Source of the DNA: Antitrichia curtipendula
Taxonomy: Eukaryota > Streptophyta > Bryopsida > Hypnales > Leucodontaceae
Assembly (NCBI GenBank): GCA_951230915.1
Contig: OX579638.1
Span: forward strand, 28,786,696 to 28,850,695
Direction: 5' to 3'
DNA length: 64,000 bases
This document shows, in pieces, positions 36,974 through 48,121 of this stretch; within the stretch, counting starts at the first letter, position 1, and every line of letters starts with the position of its first letter. The notes under the pieces are model-generated. The model had not been told where the DNA came from. It searched no databases and was given only the letters and a program-made list of their open reading frames with translations. The position numbers and the translations under genes are program-made.

Positions 36974-37405
36974 CTGTCGACAAAATCACCTCGACTTCTA
37001 CCTGGACAAACAGTGTGGCCGAATTTAACGACACACAATCTGCCAGCCAGCTAGACTTCTAGCTCGACAAACAATGAGCTCTGTCGACACTTTCAAGTAG
37101 TCGACAAATAATGTCGCCGACTTTTACGACAAACACTCCGGCGGCACTACGGCAGCCAGGTCGACTTCTACATCGACAAAAAATGAGCTGGCTGTGTCGA
37201 CAGAATCAGCTAGACCTCTAGCTTGACAAACCATGTGGCCGAATTTTAAACCAAACAGTCCTGCGGACAGCTTGGCTTCTACCTCGACAAACACTCAGCT
37301 GTGTCGACACAATGAGGTAGACTTCCAGCTCGACAAACCTCTGGCCGAATTCTACGACGAACACTCTGGAGGTCGCCTCGAGTTCTACCTCGACGGAGTC
37401 GACCG
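36974..37405. repeat. Four tandem units of ~107-113 bp
   Basis: Units start at TGTCGACA near 36974, 37081, 37194 and 37301. Each has TCGACTTCTACCTCGACAAAC-like arms around GTGGCCGAATTTNACGAC. The unit is GC-rich and full of GTCGAC sites, unlike the AT-rich surroundings. The last unit runs into an open frame (LDKPLAEFYDEHSGG), so it may descend from a repeated coding sequence. Confidence 0.8.
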
Positions 37406-39420
37406 CATAGTTGTACAGCGACGGTGGGTACGCACAGTGCACAGCGATGTACAAGCAAAATTCAGAATTCGCAAAGAGTGCATTCTGCAGAACAGAGGGT
37501 CGGTTTAGACAGCAGAGCGACGGTGCTAGTTAAGGGGTGCGGTGAATCTGCTAAACCTACACGGTGTGAGAGGCGTTGATCTGCGGAAGCTTCAAAACAG
37601 AGAACCTTCAGCGCCTAGCACGTCGTTTCCTCCATAAGATCTCCCTCTGCACTCTCGTCGAGTTCATCCTCACTCAGATGTACTTTGGGAAGGGTTTACG
37701 GTGTGTGAACAGTGATTGTCATCAGACCCCCCGCGCGTGGAGGGGGTCTGATGACAATCACTGTTCCCACATAGAGCTGAAGTCGAGAGACATGTAGGTA
37801 ATCCCTTTTCAAATTTAAAAATAGCCGCCCGCTCTTTGGGGTTAGTTTTGCAGGTGCAAGGCTGTGCGAATGTGACATACCTCAAGAACGCGGGACCACG
37901 CGTTGAATTGCCGCAATTGTTCCTCCGCTGCGCTGCTCGCTCCACCGTCGCCTACCGTCTTCAGCAGTCGATTCGTCCTCCTCCAGTCGCAACCTGCGAT
38001 TCAAGCGTGCAGCAGAATTTTGAGCGAAGGAGCACACATTCTCTTCGCTCCGTTTGAGTTCACTAAAGGACGTCTGCATCGTCATAGGAGGAGCCGAGTT
38101 GCAGAGGTAATTTCAGCGAAGAAAACTTGATTTCCGTAGGGAACATGAGGTCATGAAATTTCGGCAGGAAGGTGAACAGCTACGCGTTAGTTAGAGAAAT
38201 ATTTGTTCCCCTTTCCGTAATCTGCTTGCAGAATGCACCGAACAATGAAGCAGGGAATTGAAGATTTTCAGACTTTCAAAGTGTGGCCGAATTTCAGTAC
38301 CTTTCTTGACTCCGCCTGTCGATGTGTTCTGCAATTCCGCAGGTCTTCTTATCTTGCAATCCAGGTACAGTGATAAGCATTCAGGGAAATTAAAACTAAA
38401 TAGCGTGTCTGCGTTATGAAGGTAAGGAAGTCAAGCGGCGGGGGATTCTGAACTTACCGGTCATCGTTGCTAGCACATCGCGTGTGCATGGCAGGGAAGA
38501 AGTAAACAGTTTTCCAAGCTTGAACTGGTAACGAGTTTTCGTGAGTCAACTTCAGACTCTCATGAAGTTTTGAAGTTCGTAGTTTCATTCAATTGAATAA
38601 ATACTGCTGGGCTGTTCTGGGCGTCTTTGTATGTGACGCCTGGCTTGAATTATTTTAAATTACATTAAATTAATGTGCTTAGATTCTGCCACGCCTGACA
38701 GAACAGAGCAGTAATAACTATATTTCGCACACAGAGAGAACAATTTCATGAAGCTCATTTTTGAATTTCAAATCCAACATCCCACTTAGACTAAGGCAAT
38801 ATTTCAAATACTAATTACGTAGCTACACACACACACTTGCGAAGCTAAATAGTTGCCTTGGACAGGGGTTCATATTCATTTCTTGTGACGCCATTTCCAA
38901 TGTTCGCAACTGGTCAACTTGCTTAGCATGAGTCAGCGTCGACATCCCCGCCGGCCATTTCCAACGCTTCGAACAGAACACGCAGTACCTAGCTAACTTT
39001 GTGGAAACTGAATGAAGTTTTCGGTGATCGATTGAGATGCAATGGATTTCATAGTCCATTATTTTTCCGGGAATTGACAAGTCATTGAAAGTGTTGCAAT
39101 TGAAGTCACATAGATACGGTTTGTACTGTAATAGAGCGACCGAGGTCGTGGACAAATGCGCATTCAAAGAGCTTGAACTAGGATCCCAAGTAGTGACTAC
39201 TCGATTGACAGCAAGGAATTTCTTTTGTTATCACGGACTGAGTTCAATTCGGCTGCTCGCTACACCTAGCCATCATACAATCAAGGCCGCGAACAACTAT
39301 AATTTTGCTAGGAAGTTGAAAAGGTCGCCGGTACTTTTACAAGGATTTTTCTCACTGTCCCAATTTGCCTGCAGAATTCGCCGTAATTGCAAGTTCAGAA
39401 GTGGCGAGTGATTTGAAGAT
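37406..39420. other. GC-richer segment without recognised gene
   Basis: Unlike the rest of the element interior this looks like host gene or promoter sequence. Short frames on both strands (37836-38057 plus, 38823-39167 minus, 39085-39411 plus) have no domain I know. It may be a captured host 5' region or the shared control region of the two divergent genes, although 5 kb or more separates it from each. Confidence 0.3.
37707..37766. other. Perfect 25-bp hairpin with 10-nt loop
   Basis: GAACAGTGATTGTCATCAGA plus CCCCC pairs with its exact reverse complement at 37742-37766. Weaker pairing continues outward (GTGTGT with CCACAT). The arms are identical, which suggests a recent or selected structure. 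It might act as a small-RNA precursor or a binding site. Confidence 0.8.
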
Positions 39421-42400
39421 TCCCAATTTCCTGCATTTTCGGTACCTCATTTTCTGTACCTCATTTTCCGTTGTTGTTTATGTATTCCGGAGTTAGTGCT
39501 CTTCTTATCCTTAGTCAGGAAGGCAGTGGTCTTATTATCCTGTAATGAAAGTCAGGATTAATAAAATAAATAAAAAGTATGGAAAGAAAAAAATAGTTTT
39601 CTTCAATTTTTTTCATGAACATAACATGCAAGAGCCTTTAGAGAGGTTGCCTTTGCCAAAAGGAAGAATTAAAAATAGAAACAAAAGCTTGGAACTTGTC
39701 CTTTCCTTTCTTATTTTTTATATTTAATTTTTAACTTTTTAAAATCATATTTAAATGAAATTAGAATTCATTGATTATAATAAATTTTTGTGATTATTTA
39801 TGTAGTCAATGTACATTAAGTCACATTCCCTATTTAATTACTTTTGCAACATGGTGACTATACAAATGTAGTATGTTTTAAAGTAAACATGCCTATATAA
39901 GACATAATGAGTGTTTTACCTTTATTACAGTTGGCCAAATGGATTGGCATTTTTTTCCATACAAACATAATAGTGAGAAATAAAGAGAGTAGTTGAATTT
40001 TTTATTTACAAAGTACGAATTATTTATAAATTTTTGAAGTATATTGTCCAATTGGCTTAAAAGAGTTTATACACTACTCCAAAATCAACAAAAAGTTAGT
40101 GTATGCTTGATGGCTATCCTTCTACGTAAAGCAGTTACAATATTTTATAACAAGGTCACAACATAAAGGAAGAAAAAAATCAATTACTTTGATGAATTGG
40201 TACTAAAAAGGTAGAAGTTTCAAAATTAATCACTAATAGCTCCATAACCATCACCCAAGACATTGATTTTGGCCACTAACCAACCTAATTAAGTCCTAAT
40301 TTCATATATTGAATTTTTTTTGTCATGGATTTATGTACGACTCTAATGGGTCATTTCCTAGGTGCATGTCATAGGTGTTTTGTCTATCATATGCAAATTT
40401 ATCTTAGTATCATTAGTATTATTCCTTACTTTCAAGTGTAGTCTCAATTCTATATTGACACTTATACAAATAGCCCTAATTATTTTTTAAATATTTTTTG
40501 GGCAAAGAAACGGGTCTAGACTCAAGGTGCAAAGCATGTGTATTTTAATTATAGAATATTTTAGTGGAAAATAAAAATAAAAATAAAAATTCTAATGTTT
40601 TTTCTTGAAGTTTTTTTCTTATGTTGAAATTCTTTTTTAAATTATTCTTTTTTAATTTAAAAATAAATAAAAATCTTCTAGAAAATTTCATTACAATTAT
40701 TTCCAGGGGCTTTATGAACTTATGGCTAGTCACTGCCTTTGTTGCAAATCTGTAATCCCATAAATGAAAAATAATTATTGATTACTGATTAAATTCAGTG
40801 ACAGAACGTAAATCTTTAGTCTAACAGAACAAGCAGACCAGAACTCTCTTGTTTCACTTCTTATCTTGTTTATTTGGAAAATCAAAGAGTTCGTAAATAA
40901 AATAAAAAATAAAATTCTTTTCATCAATGGTGGAGATTTGTTCAATCTAACAGAAGAGCCCAACCTTGAACCCAATCCGGTTGTAGATGGGAAATTGGGC
41001 CACCCGAATCCTTGTCCCCATTGCTCCTTTGGAGCCGAATGGTTTGGCGCCAAAACTATGCCACCTAAGAGGACACGTAGGATGAGTGGTGGTTTCAATC
41101 CGGCCCTAGTATGAAGCCCTTGGGCCAGATTTGTCGAAATTGAGCTATCCTCTTGGTTCAAACTTAGAGAGTTCCGGCCGGCCTTCAATCCGGCCTAAAG
41201 TATGAACCGGCCCTGAGTATTATACCAATGAAATCTAACCATTTGCCATCAACTTATTTTGATTTTTTTGGCGACAAGAGAAGCTTTTTATGCACACTTG
41301 GGGTGGTGGGAGATAGAACAAACTGTGTGGGATATGTAATTTAGAGTTTGTGATTTTTCAACCGCTCATAATTAAGTCTAAAGTAAGAATTGTGTTAAAA
41401 TTATAATTTAATAAATAGTTTAGGCATAGTGGAATACCTTTTTTTTAAAACATTTGAATTAAAAAAAGTTGTGGAATCAAATTAAGTTTCATCTCCAAAA
41501 ATCCGTTTTAGATTTAGATCTTCCAATCAAAACTTATGGACAAATTTCAGAGAGGATGTATCTCATAAATGTCCAGAAATATCCTTTCAAACCTCTCTAT
41601 GAAATTTTATGGAAAAATGCATGTTATGAATAATTTTGAAGTTGTAGGCAAGTGGGATGTATTGATCCATTCCTTATTCTCTCATCTGATTTACTTATAG
41701 ATCATTGCTATTCGGAAGTTGTAATGATGATCGTTCCAGAGAAATGTCACTGACAACTAAGAATTATATTATCTACAATTAAAAAAAATTTAACACCTAG
41801 AAAAAAATTCAGAACCCCCCCATGAAGAAACAAGAATAATGAAACCTCTGCAATCATGCAGAATTTGTTGTAGCGATATACATGTAATTTAGAGGTTCTA
41901 TTTTAGAACATCTAAAAGCACTAATGTTCTATACAAGTGAAATGTATGATTGATCCTTGGAAACGGGTCACCTCAGCTATTGTGTATTTGAATTGCACGA
42001 AAAAAATAAGGTAACAAGGATTGAATGAATGTTCAATATTTTTATTGAAGTAATTGAGGAACATGTTGAAGTTAGAATGGATAAATGTACACTACAAAGA
42101 ACAAAGTGGAAATTTTATATTACAAAATTTGTATGAGTTCATATTCAATAACAGGTAGAAGGTATGTAAATATACTACGTATGATGAAGTTGTCTATCAG
42201 TAGTTTAAAAAGTATTCCAGTAGAACTGCCTTATATTTTGGAGGTTCAAAAGCGCAATTATTTGAAATTGAATTTTTTTTGAATTCCTAATTTTTTGCTC
42301 TGCATAAAATTTCTTTTGCTTTTCTTTTTGAGCCGTTGTTATTGTGTAAGTGGTTCTTCAATTCGTTTTGCTGTTGGAGGATTGTATACAAATATTTTAC

Positions 42401-43192
42401 ATATATTGAAATTGCACTGAAGTTGGATTCTTGTTGTTTGTTTTCATTTATAAATTTATAGTAGAAGTGATGTCTATCATTTACATATACAATTTCTTGA
42501 GCTACTATCAACAAATGAGACACTGAAAGCAAATAGACATTAGATCTTTTATGTAGTTTTATTAAACTTAAACACATTGTCACAGAGAAACATAACAATA
42601 TGTACAAATACTCATTTAAATAAGATAAATGATTTTTGAATTGGGAGTTCAGGAACTGAAAAACAGATTGAAAGTTTATTGTAAGGTAACTTTCACTTTC
42701 AAGTGTGGAAATAATTTTACTTTATTTGATAGACCAAGGAACAACATATAAAGGTAATGATAAAATCATACATGTAATGTTCCACTGAGAAGAGATATAT
42801 AAGATTTTCACATCCCAATCATGTTGAGTTTTTTTGGATTGAAAGTGTAGTGAATTTATTAGATAAAGTAATGTGATATTCATTGTCATGCGTAAAACAA
42901 ATGTCATTGGAAAATAATTGGATTTGATTTCATAAATTGGATTGTTGTTGGAATTGTTTCCTTTTTTTTTCATTGGTAAGTTAGGACCTTTATGTAATTA
43001 CATTTAGTACCCTGGAAAGAATATTCATTTGTCTTAATGAATGAGTTTATGAAAATTCACGATAACAGTAGTGAGTTTTTCAAATTTGATACAATTGGAA
43101 TTATTTATTTTAATTTATTCTAATGCATTTAAATTTTTTTGAAAACTTCAATGAATGCTAAAGTGTTGTTAAACTTTCATTTTCAGGGGATT
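39421..43192. other. AT-rich interior of the large element, 5' region of the right gene
   Basis: No complete gene. 40930-41220 is GC-richer with repeated CAATCCGGCC. It encodes CPHCSFGAEWFGAKT, faintly like a Helitron zinc finger. 41440-41610 is the second copy of the repeat at 25096. Towards 43192 the sequence is pyrimidine-rich and ends in a splice acceptor (TTTTCAG, up to 43186). Confidence 0.3.
43180..43186 (+). other. Probable 3' splice site before the right gene's start codon
   Basis: TTTCATTTTCAG lies seven bases before ATG 43193. It fits an intron in the 5' UTR, common in plant genes. The upstream exon is not identified. Confidence 0.4.
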
Positions 43193-43855
43193 ATGGCACC
43201 GAAGATGCACTTGAAGTGGTTGGAGCACGGATGGTGGATTGTAGTAAACGACAACGACAGGTCATCTTTGTGGATCACAGATTTTCCAATTGGGCAGGGG
43301 CGTTATGAGTCTGCATTGGCATCCTCACATGGAGTCATTGAGGGCCTCATGGGAACCGCTGACGGAGGACTGACTGTGTCGGTGACCACAACAGAAACAA
43401 CGCTTGAGAAATATAAACTGAAGAAGATATTGATGATGGCTCCAGTTCCGCCACAACTTCTTTTAGTTCTTACTCCGATGCGTAGCTTGAGGAATGTGGC
43501 AAAAGATTGGAAGAAAGTGCCTCATGAATTGCAGGTTAAACGAGAGGGAGCGGTTCAGAAATTCATGGGGATGACCTCTGAACAAGTGCGAGCATTGCGT
43601 CATCGATACCGGGAGATTCTAAGCCGTGAAGAATTAGAAAGGACGAACCCAGGTGTTGTGCAAGAGCGGCCTGCACCAAGAGATCCAGAGGACTTGAATG
43701 AAGTATATCGGGATCTTGCTATGCCAGTTAATCCAAATTGGGTTCCACCGGATGAACGGAACCGCAAGCGAGCTGCTGTTGAAAGGGGATTAGGAATGCA
43801 TGCAAATGAGGGGGTTAATTCTGGTGGACCGAGGGCACAGCGTCAACGCCTCTAA
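43193..43855 (+). CDS. Right gene of large element, N-terminal segment
   Basis: It starts at ATG 43193 (MAPKMHLKWLEHGWWIVV) and runs 220 codons to TAA 43853-43855. The frame continues after the stop without a break. Residues 1-100 form a small globular domain with HGWWIVVNDNDRSSLWITDF. Residues 120-220 are charged and include an Arg/Glu-rich helical stretch (MTSEQVRALRHRYREILSRE). I do not recognise a family. The weak likeness of WWIVV..NDND...W..D to FFIVSFVNEN....VVWED, encoded opposite at 32126-32416, suggests a shared module. The first ATG after the probable splice site was chosen. Confidence 0.65.
   Translation: MAPKMHLKWLEHGWWIVVNDNDRSSLWITDFPIGQGRYESALASSHGVIEGLMGTADGGLTVSVTTTETTLEKYKLKKILMMAPVPPQLLLVLTPMRSLRNVAKDWKKVPHELQVKREGAVQKFMGMTSEQVRALRHRYREILSREELERTNPGVVQERPAPRDPEDLNEVYRDLAMPVNPNWVPPDERNRKRAAVERGLGMHANEGVNSGGPRAQRQRL
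43853..43855 (+). other. In-frame TAA in right gene
   Basis: Context CAACGCCTC-TAA-TCTGTAGCAACC. The frame stays open on both sides and the composition does not change. Confidence 0.7.
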
Positions 43856-43909
43856 TCTGTAGCAACCGATGTTGTTGTTCAACCTACAAGTGATACCGAA
43901 GAGGTACAA

Positions 43910-46114
43910 GTGCAAGCGATCGCAGCAGTGAGGCCACCAATACTGGAGTCTTCAGTTGCGGAAGAATCATTGCAATCGAGGGGGGAGGAAACTCAAAATC
44001 TAGTAGTGAGTGAACTCCCAATTTTTCAAGAGCTTCCAAGTGAAGGAGAAGAAGGAGCTCCAACCACAATCACGGAAGTTGGATCAGGATCAAGATCAAG
44101 ACCACAAAGAGTGGGCTCAGGTGCAAGAGTTTACAGATCACGTGTTGTAGTGGCCAACGTGGATGCTGCTAGGATTGCCAATCGTGCAGGACGGAGTGCT
44201 GCGAGGGGACGCGGTACTGGTGGAGGACGTGTTGCTGGTGGAGGACGTGGTGCTGGTAGAGAACATGGTGGGGATGATGTGCAGCATGCTTCTGCAATGG
44301 AAAACGTCGCAGAAGACGAAAGACAGTGTCGCACTCGTGCAATGGATGCTGCAGAAGAGCAAGGCGCCAGAAAGCGAACAGCAGCACAGATACGTTGTCG
44401 AAGAACAGCCTTACAAAGTCGTACTCCACAAGGAAATGATGGCGAAAATGATGTTATTGATGATGATTCCTCTGAAGGTGAACCAGAACAAGAGCCTAGA
44501 AGAGTATTGCCAAAGAGCATTACGAAAGCATCTGTTGTTTTTCCTACTGAGACCGAGTACAGAGCAGGATATATATGGAGACAAAGTCTGATTTTTGATG
44601 CGAGGATCGATAGCATCCGCGATGTGGCTAACGCAGAGACGAACCACAGGGTGCTCATGGATTGGCGTGTAAATGAAATGTACGAGCGCCTCAAGGGATC
44701 CGAAGCTGATGGAGTAAGTGCGATTACCCTTTGTCCTATTGCATATCGCTATGACAGTATCAATGACGAAGGCGAGACGAAGGTGACGGAGGTACCGTTT
44801 AGCCAAGAGGGGACTGCACGTGAATTCGAAGCCTTGTATTTGAAACATTGCCGAGCGGATCCATCGCTCTCGAGCACCGCATTGCAGAGGAGGTGGCTGG
44901 AGAGCAATATTGTGTGGGAGCCAGTAGATGGCCAACATATTGTTGGTGCTTGTAAACGAGCTGAACGGGAGAAGGAACAGGGACATTTATCCAATGAAGA
45001 GTACCATGCGCAGTTTGTGAGCCGGAAAGCAAAGTTTGTGGTATACAACAACCCACAGTTTTATATCAAAGCGTCGGTCAAAATTAATGCAAAGGAGTTT
45101 GACAAGAAATTTTTCACAACGCATTACGAGAATCTCATCAAATTGCGCGACATATGGAAAGCATGTGGAAGTCCAAGTGTGGCTACTCGAGCTGACGATG
45201 CATACAGAGCGAAAGCGTTGGCAATGGCTGCGAGTGCATTACATTTAAGTCAGAGCTTATCAAAGAATGTATCGTTGGGGGAGTTGTCGAGGAAGATGGT
45301 GGACTATACACGCCATGCTTGGCATGAAGACAAGGACTCCTATAAGGCTATATTGCGGGTGTGCAAAGATTATGAGGACGGAAAACTATTTTTCAGCAAG
45401 AAGGCAGAAATTAAATGGAAGAAAATGGCTGGAGATCAAAATCTTGATGTCACAGTGGATGGGAACCCGAAGCGGAAGAGGATGGAGAAGACGTGGTGGA
45501 GGCCATTGAACAGTATCTCTACGGCAAACTATTTACGTGTGGTGAAAGAGATGTCTGCAAAGGATGTGGTGAATGGAAAGCGTCCTTCGCAGCGATACTA
45601 TTTCAATGATGCGGCTTCCGCGAACCCCTCCAAAGGTACAATAGCGTATGCGGTGGACCGAGTACAGCGGAAAGATGCCATCAGAAACCAAATTCGGTTT
45701 CTTATGGTAGAAGCAGGGGATGAAAATCCATCGTCCATGGATGATTTCTTCTCCATCAACGCAAGCAAGTATGGAGATTCAGAAGGAAGGCAGTTCATCT
45801 TGATGGGGAGGACATTGGATAATGACACAAAGACCTCGTGGTGTTTTCTTGCAGTGACGACGGTTCAAATGCTGAGCAGTTTGGAGAATGCCGTCCCAGC
45901 TTTTGTTAGACAATACTTTGTGGATATCCGAGCGGGTCGCAGAGGTTATGCGGGATATGGTCGAGACGTGGAGGATGTATCCAATGCTCGTTGGAATTGG
46001 CAAGTTGCAATTTCAGTAGTGCAACACGAAGAACGTGAAGGCTCATTTCACGTGAAATGTAGAGAAGGGTTCTTTGAGGACGAGTACATTGAACTTGGCA
46101 AACCATGTTTATAG
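43910..46114 (+). CDS. Right gene of large element, central segment with VDGQH motif
   Basis: Same frame as 43193-43855, reopening directly after the TAA. The listed start is the first possible codon used for the track-length frame, not a true start; the frame is open from 43856. It includes an Arg/Gly-rich stretch (GRGTGGGRVAGGGRGAGREH, ~44206-44265), which could bind RNA or DNA. Then a disordered acidic part is followed by a long globular region. That region carries ITLCPIAYRYD and VDGQHIVGACKRA (44934 on), placed as in ParB/DGQHR-fold proteins. Further on it carries KAKFVVYNNPQFYIKASVKI and LMGRTLDNDTKTSWCFLAV. It ends in TAG 46112-46114. Function is unknown; the ParB likeness is a hypothesis. 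Confidence 0.65.
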   Translation: MQAIAAVRPPILESSVAEESLQSRGEETQNLVVSELPIFQELPSEGEEGAPTTITEVGSGSRSRPQRVGSGARVYRSRVVVANVDAARIANRAGRSAARGRGTGGGRVAGGGRGAGREHGGDDVQHASAMENVAEDERQCRTRAMDAAEEQGARKRTAAQIRCRRTALQSRTPQGNDGENDVIDDDSSEGEPEQEPRRVLPKSITKASVVFPTETEYRAGYIWRQSLIFDARIDSIRDVANAETNHRVLMDWRVNEMYERLKGSEADGVSAITLCPIAYRYDSINDEGETKVTEVPFSQEGTAREFEALYLKHCRADPSLSSTALQRRWLESNIVWEPVDGQHIVGACKRAEREKEQGHLSNEEYHAQFVSRKAKFVVYNNPQFYIKASVKINAKEFDKKFFTTHYENLIKLRDIWKACGSPSVATRADDAYRAKALAMAASALHLSQSLSKNVSLGELSRKMVDYTRHAWHEDKDSYKAILRVCKDYEDGKLFFSKKAEIKWKKMAGDQNLDVTVDGNPKRKRMEKTWWRPLNSISTANYLRVVKEMSAKDVVNGKRPSQRYYFNDAASANPSKGTIAYAVDRVQRKDAIRNQIRFLMVEAGDENPSSMDDFFSINASKYGDSEGRQFILMGRTLDNDTKTSWCFLAVTTVQMLSSLENAVPAFVRQYFVDIRAGRRGYAGYGRDVEDVSNARWNWQVAISVVQHEEREGSFHVKCREGFFEDEYIELGKPCL
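46112..46114 (+). other. In-frame TAG in right gene
   Basis: Context CCATGTTTA-TAG-ATTTTTGATTGT. A former CAG would restore continuity, consistent with loss of a methylated C. Confidence 0.7.
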
Positions 46115-46186
46115 ATTTTTGATTGTAGACGTGGAGGTTCGCAAGGGGCGGACATACCTTGGTCGAACGAGGATTACAGCAAGGTT

Positions 46187-47608
46187 ATGCAGCAACTCAA
46201 GAACTGGATGTCTTGCATTTTTCGTTGGAATGGCGTGTTTTTGTTTCCGCCAGGCGTATCCTTTGACGAAGCGATGGAGTCGAGGATGGCGTTGCCAGAG
46301 GGCTGCCACGTGCTCCAAGGTTCTTGGATATTTCAAGCTGAAACCGTGTCCTCATACGTGAATGATCTACGTCATGGCGAGCAACGACGCCGTGGTGTAC
46401 AACCTGTTGGTGGCATTGTCATCATCATGAATTATCCCAAAGAGAGTGGGTTTATGGAAAACCTTCCTAGCGGTACGGATGACTTACATGTTATATTTCA
46501 AGACTCTTGGAGTACAGAAGTGATGCCTCGAGCGCAAGACAAGTTTGAGAGGACACCAACGGAGTTGAAGAGATTGGTACAAATGTATTTGCCGCGGAAT
46601 TGGGGGTTGGTGACATTAGGCATCGCAATGGCAGTGCCAGGGATTTTGGAGACGGGATATGTGGGCAATGATGTTATCATTATGGAAGGTGTCTCGTTGA
46701 AAACGCAATTCGTGTACGAAAAATTGCAAACGATGTATGGGGAGAAGTTGGTGATGGTGAACAGTGTGAGTATGGCCGCCGAATGCAGACCCTCACAGGG
46801 GTTGACTAGAGAAGAGAGCTTGCCCGGTGTTGGTGTTTCTGAAGCAGATGGAGCTGTGCCACCAGGTAGAGTTGAAAGACTACCACGGTCATCTAGGGAC
46901 TCCTCCTCCGAAGAAGGGAGAGTTCAAGCGAGAAGGCGGAGAAGGCGGAAGGGGAAAGCTAAAGCAGTTGATTCGGGAGCCTCATCAACGAACGAAGATG
47001 AGAGTGATGCCGAGCGGACACAGTCTGGCAGATTACCAAGTGCTGGCCGAAGTTTAGGTTCTCGTGACACCGATGCAGTCAGTGACGCCCGTGGGGACCA
47101 AGCAAACTTGATGGAAGTGGAGCAAGACCCGGATTTTGTTGTTCCAGAAGTAGTTGAGGAGGTGGACAACGTGGAACCGGAACAAGTTGAAGAGGCCGTG
47201 GGAGAAAATGCGGATACAACAGAACAAACGGAGTCTATGTCAGCGTTGTCAGCATTCAGTCAATTGGATCAAATGAGCTTCGTCCCGGATGGTGAGGGAT
47301 ATTATCGTAATAGGGACAACGTTCGATTCACTCAGACAGGTGAAGGACCACATTACATTTATCACCGAGTGACTTCCATCTTGGAAGGACCTTCTCTAAC
47401 GCCAACTTTATCAGAAGGAGTGACAACACCCGTTGCAAGCACCATGGTGGATACGGCGTTGCAGTTTATCTCTTCGCCTCCAATGAGTCCAATCGGTGGA
47501 CCAAGTGCACAGGATCAAGCGGAGGCAATTGGTGGAGGAGAAGGAGGAGACTTGGTGCAATTATCTGCACGAATATTAGAGACACCGGATGAAGCAGGAC
47601 CGTTATAA
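46187..47608 (+). CDS. Right gene of large element, C-terminal segment
   Basis: Same frame again, open from just after TAG 46114 (IFDCRRGGSQGADIPWSNED precedes the first Met). Residues 1-200 are globular (SCIFRWNGVFLFPPGVSFDE, VGGIVIIMNYPKESGF, YLPRNWGLVTLGIAMAVPGI). From about 210 to 350 it is acidic, Ser/Arg-rich with a basic patch QARRRRRRKGKAKAV that could be a nuclear signal. It ends LETPDEAGPL-TAA at 47606. With the two upstream segments this makes a ~1470-codon gene with two in-frame stops. The gene stops ~0.5 kb from the right terminus. Confidence 0.65.
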   Translation: MQQLKNWMSCIFRWNGVFLFPPGVSFDEAMESRMALPEGCHVLQGSWIFQAETVSSYVNDLRHGEQRRRGVQPVGGIVIIMNYPKESGFMENLPSGTDDLHVIFQDSWSTEVMPRAQDKFERTPTELKRLVQMYLPRNWGLVTLGIAMAVPGILETGYVGNDVIIMEGVSLKTQFVYEKLQTMYGEKLVMVNSVSMAAECRPSQGLTREESLPGVGVSEADGAVPPGRVERLPRSSRDSSSEEGRVQARRRRRRKGKAKAVDSGASSTNEDESDAERTQSGRLPSAGRSLGSRDTDAVSDARGDQANLMEVEQDPDFVVPEVVEEVDNVEPEQVEEAVGENADTTEQTESMSALSAFSQLDQMSFVPDGEGYYRNRDNVRFTQTGEGPHYIYHRVTSILEGPSLTPTLSEGVTTPVASTMVDTALQFISSPPMSPIGGPSAQDQAEAIGGGEGGDLVQLSARILETPDEAGPL

Positions 47609-48111
47609 GAGACATAGTAGTACGTGTGATGGTAGAATAGGGTGTCTGAGAGTATAGACCTTGTTTGCTAGTTTTGAAAGACTATGAAGATGTTCGAATA
47701 ATTGTATGGTTTTTGATTGGTGTGAGCACATAATTAAAAAATGTGAAGGTAGTTGCTAAACCTTCAATGTCATTTTGGATTTATAAATAAATATTCTAAA
47801 AATTATAGTGAATATTGCTGTACACATGGTATACACATATAAAAATTATAACATGAATGTAATTGCAAAGTGCTGAGCATCAATGTTAATACATGAGACC
47901 AAACCAAATGATTGATAGGAAGAAATATTATGTGTTGGACTTGTATTTCTCTTGGAATAAATGAAATTGCATCCTCATAGAGAGTTTGCATTCGAAGTGA
48001 TAGCATTGCATGATGAAATTTAAAAATTGATCTATTGAAAACCTGGGGGGTACTCAAGTTTTTGATAATACATTTTTTGTGAATAGTTTTGCATACGATC
48101 ATTGCACTTGG
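47609..48111 (+). other. 3' region of right gene up to the terminal repeat
   Basis: AT-rich, with AATAAAT near 47785 as a possible poly(A) signal. The minus-strand frame 47803-48207 reads across the terminal repeat and is a shadow. Confidence 0.35.
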
Positions 48112-48121
48112 CCAAGTGCAA
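48102..48121. repeat. Perfect 20-bp palindrome at the right end of the large element
   Basis: TTGCACTTGGCCAAGTGCAA. It is built from the inner 10 bp of the terminal repeat and its inverse. At the left end the same TTGCACTTGG occurs twice in direct order 21 bp apart instead. Confidence 0.85.

Noticed and set aside
38823..39411. Overlapping frames on both strands (114 and 108 codons)
   Set aside because: No domain, no splice or start support; not separable from chance in this GC-richer stretch.
40930..41120. Helitron-like zinc finger (CPHCSFGAEWF)
   Set aside because: Only one short motif, no Rep or helicase parts nearby.
44131..44986. Two ~190-codon minus-strand frames
   Set aside because: They mirror the right gene of the large element, with compositional bias from its Arg/Gly-rich stretch.
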